From contig CAJTUK010000001.1 in assembly GCA_910579525.1 (NCBI GenBank), positions 434,001-498,000 of the forward strand: a stretch of DNA of 64,000 bases, read 5' to 3'. A program made the position numbers and the translations under genes. Origin of the DNA: an uncultured Christensenella sp. (GTDB lineage Bacteria > Bacillota > Clostridia > Christensenellales > Borkfalkiaceae). Of this stretch, positions 1-7,691 are shown in pieces. Position 1 is the first letter of the stretch. Each line of letters begins with the position of its first letter. The notes beneath the pieces were generated by a model. That model searched no databases. It had not been told where the DNA came from and saw only the letters and a list, made by a program, of their open reading frames with translations.

Positions 1-252
1 CCGCGCGATAGGGTGATAGAAAACAGGGTTAGACCCCACAGTATCCTGCAAATGATATATATTCATTACCCCGTCGTCGTAAAAAGGCATAACGTCGCCC
101 ATATACTTTTCCAACCCGTCTTCGTAAGTGGAAACGGGGAAAACCGTTTTATCGCCCTGATCCGCCGAGTTCTTGTTGGGCATAGAGCAACCGGCAAAAA
201 TTCCGCATGCCAACACCGCCGTCACAACGGGCAAAAGCCGTTTTATTTTCAT
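1..252 (-). CDS. Partial lipoprotein, probable GH32/GH43-like surface glycosidase (3' end outside window)
   Basis: The first 84 codons of a minus-strand gene that runs off the left window edge. It opens with MKIKRLLPVV and a hydrophobic stretch ending in a lipobox-like FAGC (Cys 22), so the product should be a membrane-anchored lipoprotein. The residues after the linker (PFYDDGVMNIYHLQD, then NPVFYHP) resemble the first blade of five-bladed beta-propeller glycosidases of the GH32/GH43 clan; this family call is inference from a short stretch. Its ATG overlaps the TGA of the upstream GH32 gene as ATGA, implying translational coupling, so it is the last visible gene of the fructan transporter operon. 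Confidence 0.7.
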   Translation of the reverse strand, partial: MKIKRLLPVVTAVLACGIFAGCSMPNKNSADQGDKTVFPVSTYEDGLEKYMGDVMPFYDDGVMNIYHLQDTVGSNPVFYHPIAR

Positions 253-1604
253 AGTTTTTTACCCAATTTATATATACTTTTTACGCTCGCCGCCCCGTCG
301 GTTTCAACCGAATACTTGCCGTCGAGATAAATTCTGCTCGAAATAACTTCTTTGCCGCCTTCCACGAACACCTCTATTCCGGATACGTCCAGAATCACGC
401 GAACGGAGCACGCTCCGTATCCGCCGTTTGTTCTTCTCACGCAACCGTTCATGTTGTTCGTTTCGGTCGTATCGAGGTATACGCCGTTATCGCAACCTAT
501 AACAAACTTACCGTTATCGGCGCGCACGGTCACGCTTCCCTTTCCGCCGAATTCTATCAAAACGTCCGCGGAGACGGGCAAACCGCCGTCTTTAAAAGGC
601 CGACGGTAATTTTCTATCTCTTCGACGGGAGTCTGATAAATATCGCCGTCCAGATAAGAAATTACACGCGGGAGCGAAAACGCGCCGACCCAGCCGTGCC
701 CCCACTCGTGCGTGGGGTAACGCTTGTTCCACATTTCCAGCCAGCCTATCATTACGGGTCTATTTATACCGTTTATAAACTGCGGAGCGTAAAACGTGTC
801 GCCTTTGTCTATTTCGCGTATGAAATCCACGCGCATAGCGCCCTTTTTAAAATCAATATCGCCTACTATAAAAACGCTCGAATTAATGTTTTTAAAATCG
901 TTTCCGCGCTCCTTTACATGGCAACCCGAAGCCGTGAGCACGTCTTTGCCTCCTACTCTGCAATAGGAAGGACATTCGCCCATATCGCCGAGCTCGTAAA
1001 ACGGGCCTATCGTGAACTTGTATTCGAGTTTATCGAGCCGCCCGCCCAAAACTATAATAACGCCCTGATTCAGACGGGTGTTCTTCCCTCCGACGAAAAC
1101 GTAATATTCGTTCCCGATTTTAACGGGGCAGGGGTCGCGGAAATCCGTTCTGCATATATCCTCGGGCAAAGTTTCGTTGTCGAAAACGCATCCGCGGTTC
1201 TCAAATTCGTAACCGTCGCGCGACGTAGCCAAATAAACTTCTTCCGTCTTTACGCCGTAATGCTCGAAGTGCCTCGTATAAAGCGCGTTGAGGCAACCGT
1301 TTGCTTCTACCGCCCCGCCCGAAAAAATGTTTTCGCCGTTCTCCTCGGGTGCAAGCGCCACACCCGCGTCCTCGTAAGAAATAAGGTCTTCCGAAACATA
1401 GTGCCCCCAATACATAACCCCGTTGATGGAATCGTAGGGATAATACTGATAAAACAGGTGATATTTCCCGCCGAAACAAATCAGACCGTTGGGGTCGTTC
1501 ATCCAGCCCACGGGGGGCGACATATGGTATTTTAATTTATACTTTCCGTTAACGCCGTCTTTGAATTTTAAAATATACTCGTTTGCGTTTTTTAAACCGT
1601 TCAT
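249..1604 (-). CDS. Intracellular GH32 beta-fructosidase (sucrose/sucrose-6-phosphate hydrolase type)
   Basis: Hydrolyses beta-fructosidic bonds of sucrose or short fructo-oligosaccharides. All GH32 signatures are visible: WMNDPNG at residues 34-40 with nucleophile Asp37, FRDP at 155-158 with the transition-state Asp157, and GEC at 209-211 with acid/base Glu210. There is no signal peptide, so it should act in the cytoplasm on oligosaccharides imported by the adjacent ABC transporter. The start at 1604 is chosen because it lies 5 bases after the upstream stop with an AGGA upstream; an upstream in-frame extension would overlap the previous gene by about 100 bases. The length (451 residues) is normal for the family. 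The exact substrate, phosphorylated or not, cannot be told from sequence; an ABC transporter context favours non-phosphorylated sugars. Confidence 0.92.
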   Translation of the reverse strand: MNGLKNANEYILKFKDGVNGKYKLKYHMSPPVGWMNDPNGLICFGGKYHLFYQYYPYDSINGVMYWGHYVSEDLISYEDAGVALAPEENGENIFSGGAVEANGCLNALYTRHFEHYGVKTEEVYLATSRDGYEFENRGCVFDNETLPEDICRTDFRDPCPVKIGNEYYVFVGGKNTRLNQGVIIVLGGRLDKLEYKFTIGPFYELGDMGECPSYCRVGGKDVLTASGCHVKERGNDFKNINSSVFIVGDIDFKKGAMRVDFIREIDKGDTFYAPQFINGINRPVMIGWLEMWNKRYPTHEWGHGWVGAFSLPRVISYLDGDIYQTPVEEIENYRRPFKDGGLPVSADVLIEFGGKGSVTVRADNGKFVIGCDNGVYLDTTETNNMNGCVRRTNGGYGACSVRVILDVSGIEVFVEGGKEVISSRIYLDGKYSVETDGAASVKSIYKLGKKL

Positions 1605-1609
1605 TTGTC

Positions 1610-3283
1610 CTAATTTTCCAGCTCGCTTTTCAAACAGATTTTTATATCGCTTATTTCCACCGTTACCCCGTGCAAGTCCGCGTTGGCACCGTTTCCGAAC
1701 TGCCACACGAATTTGTAAACGCCGTCCAGATTTTTTTCGTTACAGCGTATGGAATAAGTCTTTTCGCCGGCGGACATTTTAAAGTTTTCCCATGCGAAGG
1801 TATCCCAGTTAGCCGCAACCGTAGCCGCAAACACGCAGTTGAGTTCTGCCGAAGCCTTCGCCTTAAAAGTAATAACGTAGTTGTCCGCCGCGCCCGAAAG
1901 ATTGAACTCGGGGCTTCCCAATTCGTTGTTGCCCCAGTCGTAACCAAAGTTTTCGATTTCGTAAACGGCTTTGCCGTACTCCGTTTTTACCGTCCCGATA
2001 CCGCCGTTAAAATTGTTAGTCGTAAAATTGCCTATCGAATAAATTTCGCTCTTTTCTCCGCCGCTCTTGGTTTTAACGCTCAAATTGCTCAACGTGATTT
2101 CGTTTACGGCGTTGCCCGACTGAATATACAGCCACAAAGAGCCTTTATTTCCGTCGTTGATATCTATCTTCTTTTCCTGCCGCCCGTCAGCTCCGTTTAC
2201 CGTAGCTATCCATTCGCCGGGGCCCCACTGTTTACATAACAGCAACACTTCGTAAGGGTTTTGATTTTCACTTTGCAAATCGAAAGAAACGTAATAGCTT
2301 TCGCCCGCGTTGAGAGGCAACCCCGTATTGACGAACACACCGCCGCGCCATATATCGGGAGCGTTCGTTTCCGATATTTTAAGCTTCACACCCCTGCCGC
2401 CGTCCGCAATCTCCGAAGACCCGTTCAAAACAAGTCTTCCGTTGTCGTCGTCAAACCTGTTATCGGTCTTGCCGTTAAAGTTAAAGTCCGGCAAATTTTC
2501 GGTAAAACCGTCGTCCTCTCTGTAATAGTTGAGTTCCGCTTTGGAAAGCGAACATTCGAGCCCGCCTTCGAGACTGCCGAGCCAGAGCTCTATGTTCACG
2601 CTGTCGGAAGCGGCGCCGCCTTCCGGCGACTGCTTAAACGGCAACGCGTGTTTAAACTGCAATACGTTTTCACCCTGCGCAACGTTAAGTTCGGCTATTT
2701 GTTCGCCGTCCGCCGCAGCTTTAATTCTGCCCGCTATGTTACAGTTAAGATAATACTTATACGTATATTCCACGCCGCAAACCATGGTGTACATTTTTGC
2801 AAGCTTTATATCTTCCGCAATTTCCTGCCCGCTTGCCTTAAAAGAATATACTCCTCCGTTCAATCCATCGGCTTCTATTGCCGCTCCGCCTCCTGCGGTA
2901 ACGGTAAACCCGTTTGTGCAGATATCGCTCCTGTAAACGTCGCGTTCTATAACAGTGGCGAACGCCGTCGTTCTCGCGAGCTTGCCCATACCGTCGCGCA
3001 CCTCGTAACAAATTTCGTAGTCGCCCGCTTCGGTAAACAGCGCGTATCCGTCTTTAACCTCCGCCGCGGGGGTTATGTTTATTTCGAGTTGCGGCGTTAT
3101 GTCGCCGTCCTCTTCGTCCAGCGCGGCTACCCCGTCGAGCAAATCCACATAAGTGTTTACAAGACAAGTGAAGTCGCTCACCCCTCTCAATTCGGGGCCC
3201 TGATTTACGGGCTCTCCGCCGCAGGCGGAGAGCGTAACTGCCGCGGCAGTTACGGGTAATATTAAAAATTTAAATTTTTTCAT
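1610..3283 (-). CDS. Lipoprotein with Ig-like domain and carbohydrate-binding-like modules
   Basis: Secreted lipoprotein of about 557 residues. MKKFKFLILP begins a hydrophobic signal ending in LSAC, and GGEP follows the lipid-modified Cys. Residues roughly 30-120 look like a bacterial Ig-like (DUF5011/Cry22-type) domain, with a D-EDGDIT stretch and a terminal DYEICYEVRD strand. The remainder reads as two or three beta-sandwich modules similar to CBM4/9-type domains (for example the segment with LPLNAGESYYVSFDLQS). No catalytic domain was recognised. It overlaps the end of the upstream YesL-like gene by 14 bases and sits between the transporter and the GH32 enzyme, so a role in binding fructan at the surface is likely but inferred. 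Two ATGs are adjacent (3286 and 3283); the second has the better spacing to GGAG. Confidence 0.8.
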   Translation of the reverse strand: MKKFKFLILPVTAAAVTLSACGGEPVNQGPELRGVSDFTCLVNTYVDLLDGVAALDEEDGDITPQLEINITPAAEVKDGYALFTEAGDYEICYEVRDGMGKLARTTAFATVIERDVYRSDICTNGFTVTAGGGAAIEADGLNGGVYSFKASGQEIAEDIKLAKMYTMVCGVEYTYKYYLNCNIAGRIKAAADGEQIAELNVAQGENVLQFKHALPFKQSPEGGAASDSVNIELWLGSLEGGLECSLSKAELNYYREDDGFTENLPDFNFNGKTDNRFDDDNGRLVLNGSSEIADGGRGVKLKISETNAPDIWRGGVFVNTGLPLNAGESYYVSFDLQSENQNPYEVLLLCKQWGPGEWIATVNGADGRQEKKIDINDGNKGSLWLYIQSGNAVNEITLSNLSVKTKSGGEKSEIYSIGNFTTNNFNGGIGTVKTEYGKAVYEIENFGYDWGNNELGSPEFNLSGAADNYVITFKAKASAELNCVFAATVAANWDTFAWENFKMSAGEKTYSIRCNEKNLDGVYKFVWQFGNGANADLHGVTVEISDIKICLKSELEN

Positions 3284-3956
3284 CATTCTTCTCCGTCTCC
3301 TCTTCACGGACAATTTCGCCGTTTTCGTCCACGTATTCGTCCGCGCTTTCTCTCTTTTTCAGTTCGTACACACTCGTTTTTAACGCCTTCGCTTTGAGTT
3401 TGTAAAAATTTTCTTTCATAAGCCGCGATATCAAAAACGGCACCGCGTAGGGCGTAAGTATAAGCACGTAAGGGTAAAACAGCACCAGCGCGACTACTCC
3501 GCCAACGCACGCAACCGAAACAACGCTGCGTATAAACCCGCCGAATATCAGCATAAGTCCGTTATAGAACAGCTGACGCAACGTTACGTTCATATAAACT
3601 ATTACAGTAGGGGAAGTAACAAGGTAAATTATACCGAAAAACAGCGCTATGCAACTGACCGCGAGCACGAAATAATTCATGCGTTCGGGATAAGCGTTGA
3701 AATAGTATATATTCAAAATCGGAAAAATCAATATTACGAGCTGAAACAGCGTGTAAAATATTAAAATTTTCCAATTTTTACCTATGGTAACGAATATGTC
3801 TTTAAATCTGCGCGAGTCTATTTCGCTTTTAAAATAACCGGTCACGCCGACGAGCACGGGGATAAAGGGCAACACCGTTGCCGCCGAAAGGGCAACTATT
3901 AAAGTAACTACTAAAAATTCGAGCGCATAGTCACCGATAAGCCTGAACCCTTTCAT
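3270..3956 (-). CDS. YesL/DUF624-family integral membrane protein
   Basis: A 228-residue polytopic membrane protein with about five or six hydrophobic helices (around residues 8-40, 64-84, 92-115, 135-155, 160-180) and a charged, Glu-rich C-terminal tail of about 50 residues. This layout and the context, immediately after an LplB/LplC/solute-binding-protein set, match the YesL (DUF624) family, which is commonly found with such oligosaccharide transporters and whose biochemical role is unknown. The ribosome binding site GGGAGGGG precedes the ATG. It lies 18 bases after the solute-binding protein gene and overlaps the next gene, so it is part of the same operon. Confidence 0.82.
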   Translation of the reverse strand: MKGFRLIGDYALEFLVVTLIVALSAATVLPFIPVLVGVTGYFKSEIDSRRFKDIFVTIGKNWKILIFYTLFQLVILIFPILNIYYFNAYPERMNYFVLAVSCIALFFGIIYLVTSPTVIVYMNVTLRQLFYNGLMLIFGGFIRSVVSVACVGGVVALVLFYPYVLILTPYAVPFLISRLMKENFYKLKAKALKTSVYELKKRESADEYVDENGEIVREEETEKNDEKI

Positions 3957-3974
3957 TTCCCCCTCCCGTATTTT

Positions 3975-5579
3975 TTAATTCCCCGTCGCTTGGAGATATC
4001 TCTTATAAGCCGCGTTGTTTACCTTTTTAATCTCGTCTATCGAAGCCCTGTTGGCTTTTAGCAAGTTGTTTTGCCAGTCCGATACCGTAGGCGCAGAATC
4101 CGAAATTATTCTGTTAACCATCCACGAGTTTATGTTTTTGCCCAACATCGTCTCGTATCTTGCAAGGGCGTCAAGTTCCTCTTTGGTATAATTTAAGTTC
4201 GGTATAGAAGCCGCCCCCTCGTAAGCAAAGGGCTTAACGTAACTTTCAAGTCTTTGCAATCTCAATTTAGCGCGGCTCTCCATTTCAACGCTCTCGTTCC
4301 ACACCTTTTCCGTGAGATACACCACGCCGTAAGGCGCGTTTTTCATACGGAAATCGTCCGCGCTCTGTCTGCCGTGGTCGTCGTTGGGAATGAGCTTGCC
4401 GTCCTGCTTCTGCCGTAAAAACGCGCCCGATTCTATCGAACCGTAATTGAGCTGCGCCGAATAATCAGGCAAAAAGAATTTATCGAAATACGCCAACAAC
4501 CCCGCCTTATCCTTGCACGAACTCAAAATAACGCATTCCGATTTTTCCACTTCGAGCTCGTTGCTCAACCCCACGTATTGCTTGCCCGTGGCGTCGTCCA
4601 CGAGTGGTTGCAACATAATGTAATCGTCGCGCTTGTCTTTGGCTACTACGGTTTCCTTTTCCCACCAGTAAAACGAACCGTATCTGCCGTCCTGCCCCCT
4701 TGCAAGAAATTCGTCCTGCGTCTGCGTAAACGCGCTCGACGTTATGAGCTCGGCGCGGTACCACTCGTGCATCTCCTTGATTGCGTTGAACCAGTTTTCG
4801 CTTTCAACAGTAAAAACCACTTCGCCGTTCAAAACGGTTTTGTGTTCCATATTTTCCGGAACCCCGAACGAAGCTATAAAATCGCTCTCGTTGCCCTGCC
4901 AGTTTCCGTGTACGAACGCCAGCGGCACCGAGCCTGCATGATTTGCCTTAAACTTTTCGAGTATGCCCTTGAATTTGCTTCTCGTGAGTTTGAGCCCGTC
5001 CTTTAAGTCTTCTTCCGACAGTCCCGCAACCGACGCGTCTTTCGCGTCTATAAGCTCTTTAACCCAAACCTTGTTTATAAAAAGTATGTTGGGGTAAGCT
5101 TTAAGCCCCATTTCTTCAACTCTGGGCAACGAATATATGCGCCCGTCGGGGGATTTCAACGCCTCTTTTATGTCGGGACGCTCGTCTAAAATCGCCTTGA
5201 AATTGGGCATAACCTTGTCGTCTTTCAAATACTCGTCTATCGCCACTATCTTTCCCCTTCTGCCGTAATTATACAGCTGAAGGTTGGAAAAACCCGCGTG
5301 ATATATTGCGTCTATACCCTTGATGCCCACGGGGTCGGAATTGTTAGAATACTGCATAGACGTGTTATACGTCCAGTAAACGTCCCTCCCCGTTTCCTTT
5401 GCGAGCGCGCGGAACACGGGCATAGTGTTGTAATCTTTTACCGTCTCTTCCTTTACGGTGAGAACGGTAAACTCATGCCCCTCGTCCTCGTCTTTATAAT
5501 AGCATGCCGAAAACGGAACGGCGGCCGTACAGCACACCGCCGCGGCAAGCAAAAATGAGGTTATCTTTTTTTTGTTCAT
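3975..5579 (-). CDS. Extracellular sugar-binding lipoprotein of ABC transporter (LplA/LipO type)
   Basis: Family 1 extracellular solute-binding protein of 534 residues. The signal peptide ends in PFSAC, giving lipidated Cys26. The body contains typical LplA-type segments: a central KSPDGRIYSLPRV region with a following ILFINKVW motif, and a Trp-rich C-terminal region (SWMVNRI). The length matches the large LplA/LipO class used for oligosaccharides in Bacillota rather than the shorter MalE class. AAGGGGG lies 5 bases before the ATG. It follows the two permease genes by 11 bases. No ATPase gene is present in the window, so the transporter presumably uses a shared MsmX-type ATPase encoded elsewhere. 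Confidence 0.92.
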   Translation of the reverse strand: MNKKKITSFLLAAAVCCTAAVPFSACYYKDEDEGHEFTVLTVKEETVKDYNTMPVFRALAKETGRDVYWTYNTSMQYSNNSDPVGIKGIDAIYHAGFSNLQLYNYGRRGKIVAIDEYLKDDKVMPNFKAILDERPDIKEALKSPDGRIYSLPRVEEMGLKAYPNILFINKVWVKELIDAKDASVAGLSEEDLKDGLKLTRSKFKGILEKFKANHAGSVPLAFVHGNWQGNESDFIASFGVPENMEHKTVLNGEVVFTVESENWFNAIKEMHEWYRAELITSSAFTQTQDEFLARGQDGRYGSFYWWEKETVVAKDKRDDYIMLQPLVDDATGKQYVGLSNELEVEKSECVILSSCKDKAGLLAYFDKFFLPDYSAQLNYGSIESGAFLRQKQDGKLIPNDDHGRQSADDFRMKNAPYGVVYLTEKVWNESVEMESRAKLRLQRLESYVKPFAYEGAASIPNLNYTKEELDALARYETMLGKNINSWMVNRIISDSAPTVSDWQNNLLKANRASIDEIKKVNNAAYKRYLQATGN

Positions 5580-5590
5580 ATAAACCCCCT

Positions 5591-6493
5591 TTACTTAAAC
5601 GAACCTACCAGAACGCCCTGCCCGAAATGCTTTTCTATCATCGGATAGAGTATCAGAATGGGCACCGTGGCAATTATTATCGAAGTGAATTGAACTTGTT
5701 TTGCAATTAAAAACTGCTCCGCCGCCACTTCGCCTTCGCCCGCCGACGCTTCGAGCAACCCTTTAAGCACGGTCTGCAAAGGATAAAAGTCCTGGTCCAC
5801 TTGGAAAATAAGCGCGTCAATATAGTTGTTCCAATGCCCGACCGCATAAAAGAGCACCATTACGCTTATTATCGATTTGGCAAGAGGCAAAACTATATCG
5901 AAAAACGTTCTCACTTCGCCGGCGCCGTCTATCTGCGCCGCCTCGAGTACTTCTTTGGGAACGTTGGTCTGGAAAAACGATTTGCACATAAACACATTGT
6001 AAACGCTTACACCCCCGCCTATTATCAAAATAAGAGGGTTCTGGTATAAGCCCAGCGCCGTGCAAACGGCGATATATGGCACGAGTCCGCCGCCGAAAAA
6101 CATGGTTATTATCAGCAAAGGCATAATAATTTTTCTGAACGGCAGATAATCGCGTGAAAGCGCCCACCCCGCGGGTATGGTCAAGACTATGTTAAACACC
6201 GTTCCCACCACCGTATACAGCAACGTATTGAAGTATCCGCGCCAGACGTCGGGGCGGTTAAACAGGTTTGCATATCCCGAAAAAGTGACTTTTATCGGGT
6301 AGAGCCAAACCTCACCGTTGACCACCGCGGCGGGGTCGGAAATAGAGGCTATTACAATATAATAGAGCGGATAAATTACTATAACCGCAAGCAAAAACAA
6401 AATAAACGCGCAAATTGCATAATAAACGTAGTCGGATTTGCTCTCTTTTATCTTGTTTTTCTTTTTTAACGTTTTTAACTCTTTCGCGTCCAT
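5591..6493 (-). CDS. ABC sugar transporter permease (LplC/YtcP type)
   Basis: Inner membrane permease, about 300 residues, with six predicted helices. The conserved permease EAA loop is visible around residues 180-200 (EVLEAAQIDGAGEVRTFFDIVLPLAKS). The C-terminus (LILYPMIEKHFGQGVLVGSFK) ends in the GxxxGSxK type tail typical of LplC/YtcP proteins. The start at 6493 gives a 4-base gap from the upstream permease stop; the longer reading would overlap it by about 50 bases. It partners with the LplB-type permease and the lipoprotein encoded next to it for oligosaccharide import. Confidence 0.93.
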   Translation of the reverse strand: MDAKELKTLKKKNKIKESKSDYVYYAICAFILFLLAVIVIYPLYYIVIASISDPAAVVNGEVWLYPIKVTFSGYANLFNRPDVWRGYFNTLLYTVVGTVFNIVLTIPAGWALSRDYLPFRKIIMPLLIITMFFGGGLVPYIAVCTALGLYQNPLILIIGGGVSVYNVFMCKSFFQTNVPKEVLEAAQIDGAGEVRTFFDIVLPLAKSIISVMVLFYAVGHWNNYIDALIFQVDQDFYPLQTVLKGLLEASAGEGEVAAEQFLIAKQVQFTSIIIATVPILILYPMIEKHFGQGVLVGSFK

Positions 6494-6497
6494 ACCG

Positions 6498-7541
6498 TCA
6501 CCACATACTCTGATTGGCAAGTTTTTTAGAAGTGAAGTTTGCAATTATAAGCAACGCCACGTTTATAACCGAATTGAACAGACCCGCCGCCGTACCCAAA
6601 CCGGGGTTGCCGTCGCTTCCGAGTCCGAAGTTATATACGAACGTGGATATTATTTCACTCGTCAAACGGTTGCCGTCCGTCTGCATAAGTATAACCTTTT
6701 CGTATCCGCAACTCATCAGGTTGCCTATGGACAATATCATAAGCATAACTATGGTGGGCGCAATAGCGGGCAGGTCAACGCTGAAAATTCTTCTGAAACG
6801 CGAAGCCCCGTCAACCTTTGCCGCCTCGTGCAAGGCGGGGTCAACACCCGAAAGCGCCGCAAGGTAAATTATTGCCGACCAGCCGAAATCCTGCCAGTTG
6901 CCCGAGAATATAAACAGCGGACGGAACGCTTCGGGCTTTAAAAACAATTCCAGCCCGTTTCCTCCCGCGATTTTATCCAAAAGTCCGTCGGACCCGAATA
7001 TCATTTTGAGCATACCCACCATTACGACGAGCGAAATAAAGTGCGGCGCGTAATACAGTATCTGCAAACCCTTTTTCGCCTTTTTAGAACGCAGCGAGTT
7101 TAACAGCAACGCAACTATTATAGGCAGAGGAAATCCGACTATAAAACCGAAAAAGCAAAGCAAAAACGTGTTTGAAAAATAGTTCCAGAAGTTCGGGTCG
7201 GAAAAGAACATACTAAAGTTGTTCCACCCTACCCATACGGTGTCGGGTCCTATTATAGGATCGCCGTGTCCGTAGTCCTGAAAGGCTATCAGTATGCCGT
7301 ACATCGGCGCGTAACAAAAGACCAGAACGTAGATAAGCGCGGGCAGGATAAATAAAAGTATCCACCCCCTGCGTTTAAAATTAGCCTTCCAGTTCTCCCA
7401 TTTCGAACTTTTGCCGTTGTCCGGCTTCCCGTTCGCGGTTTCGCCGTCAAGAGCTTCGTAAGCCTGTTCCACAAGCAATTCGGCTTCGTTTATTCCGTTG
7501 ATACCGGTGTCCGCCACGGCGGCGCACGCTGTATTTTTCAT
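6498..7541 (-). CDS. ABC sugar transporter permease (LplB/YteP type)
   Basis: First gene of the transporter operon; 347 residues with six membrane helices. A hydrophilic N-terminal extension of about 60 residues precedes the first helix (WILLFILPALIYVLVFCYAPMYG), as in LplB proteins. The EAA loop reads ALHEAAKVDGASRFRRIFSV. The start ATG at 7541 is preceded by GGGGGA with 5-base spacing; the longer open frame upstream crosses the promoter and is not used. Transcription is expected from the promoter at 7599-7627 under a LacI-type operator at 7641-7660. Confidence 0.93.
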   Translation of the reverse strand: MKNTACAAVADTGINGINEAELLVEQAYEALDGETANGKPDNGKSSKWENWKANFKRRGWILLFILPALIYVLVFCYAPMYGILIAFQDYGHGDPIIGPDTVWVGWNNFSMFFSDPNFWNYFSNTFLLCFFGFIVGFPLPIIVALLLNSLRSKKAKKGLQILYYAPHFISLVVMVGMLKMIFGSDGLLDKIAGGNGLELFLKPEAFRPLFIFSGNWQDFGWSAIIYLAALSGVDPALHEAAKVDGASRFRRIFSVDLPAIAPTIVMLMILSIGNLMSCGYEKVILMQTDGNRLTSEIISTFVYNFGLGSDGNPGLGTAAGLFNSVINVALLIIANFTSKKLANQSMW

Positions 7542-7598
7542 ATTTGTCCCCCATACCAGAGTCGGAAAATAATTTACAAAATTCGTTAGCTTTTCACA

Positions 7599-7627
7599 AA
7601 TATATAATAAAGTGAAAAGCCTGTCAA
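7599..7627 (-). promoter_or_regulatory. Sigma-A type promoter of the fructan transporter operon
   Basis: On the minus strand TTGACA (7622-7627) and TATATT (7599-7604) are separated by exactly 17 bases. The predicted transcript starts about 50 bases before the LplB-type gene. Confidence 0.8.
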
Positions 7628-7640
7628 GCAACCGTATATT

Positions 7641-7660
7641 TATTGTGCGTTTGCACAATA
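7641..7660. promoter_or_regulatory. Palindromic LacI-family operator upstream of transporter promoter
   Basis: TATTGTGC and GCACAATA form a perfect 8-base inverted repeat around GTTT. It lies 13 bases upstream of the -35 box of the transporter promoter. Closely related half-palindromes occur at the LacI-family gene (12277-12324), which supports local regulation by that protein; binding is inferred. Confidence 0.65.
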
Positions 7661-7691
7661 ATAACCGAGCACAATTTTTTCAAATGCAAAA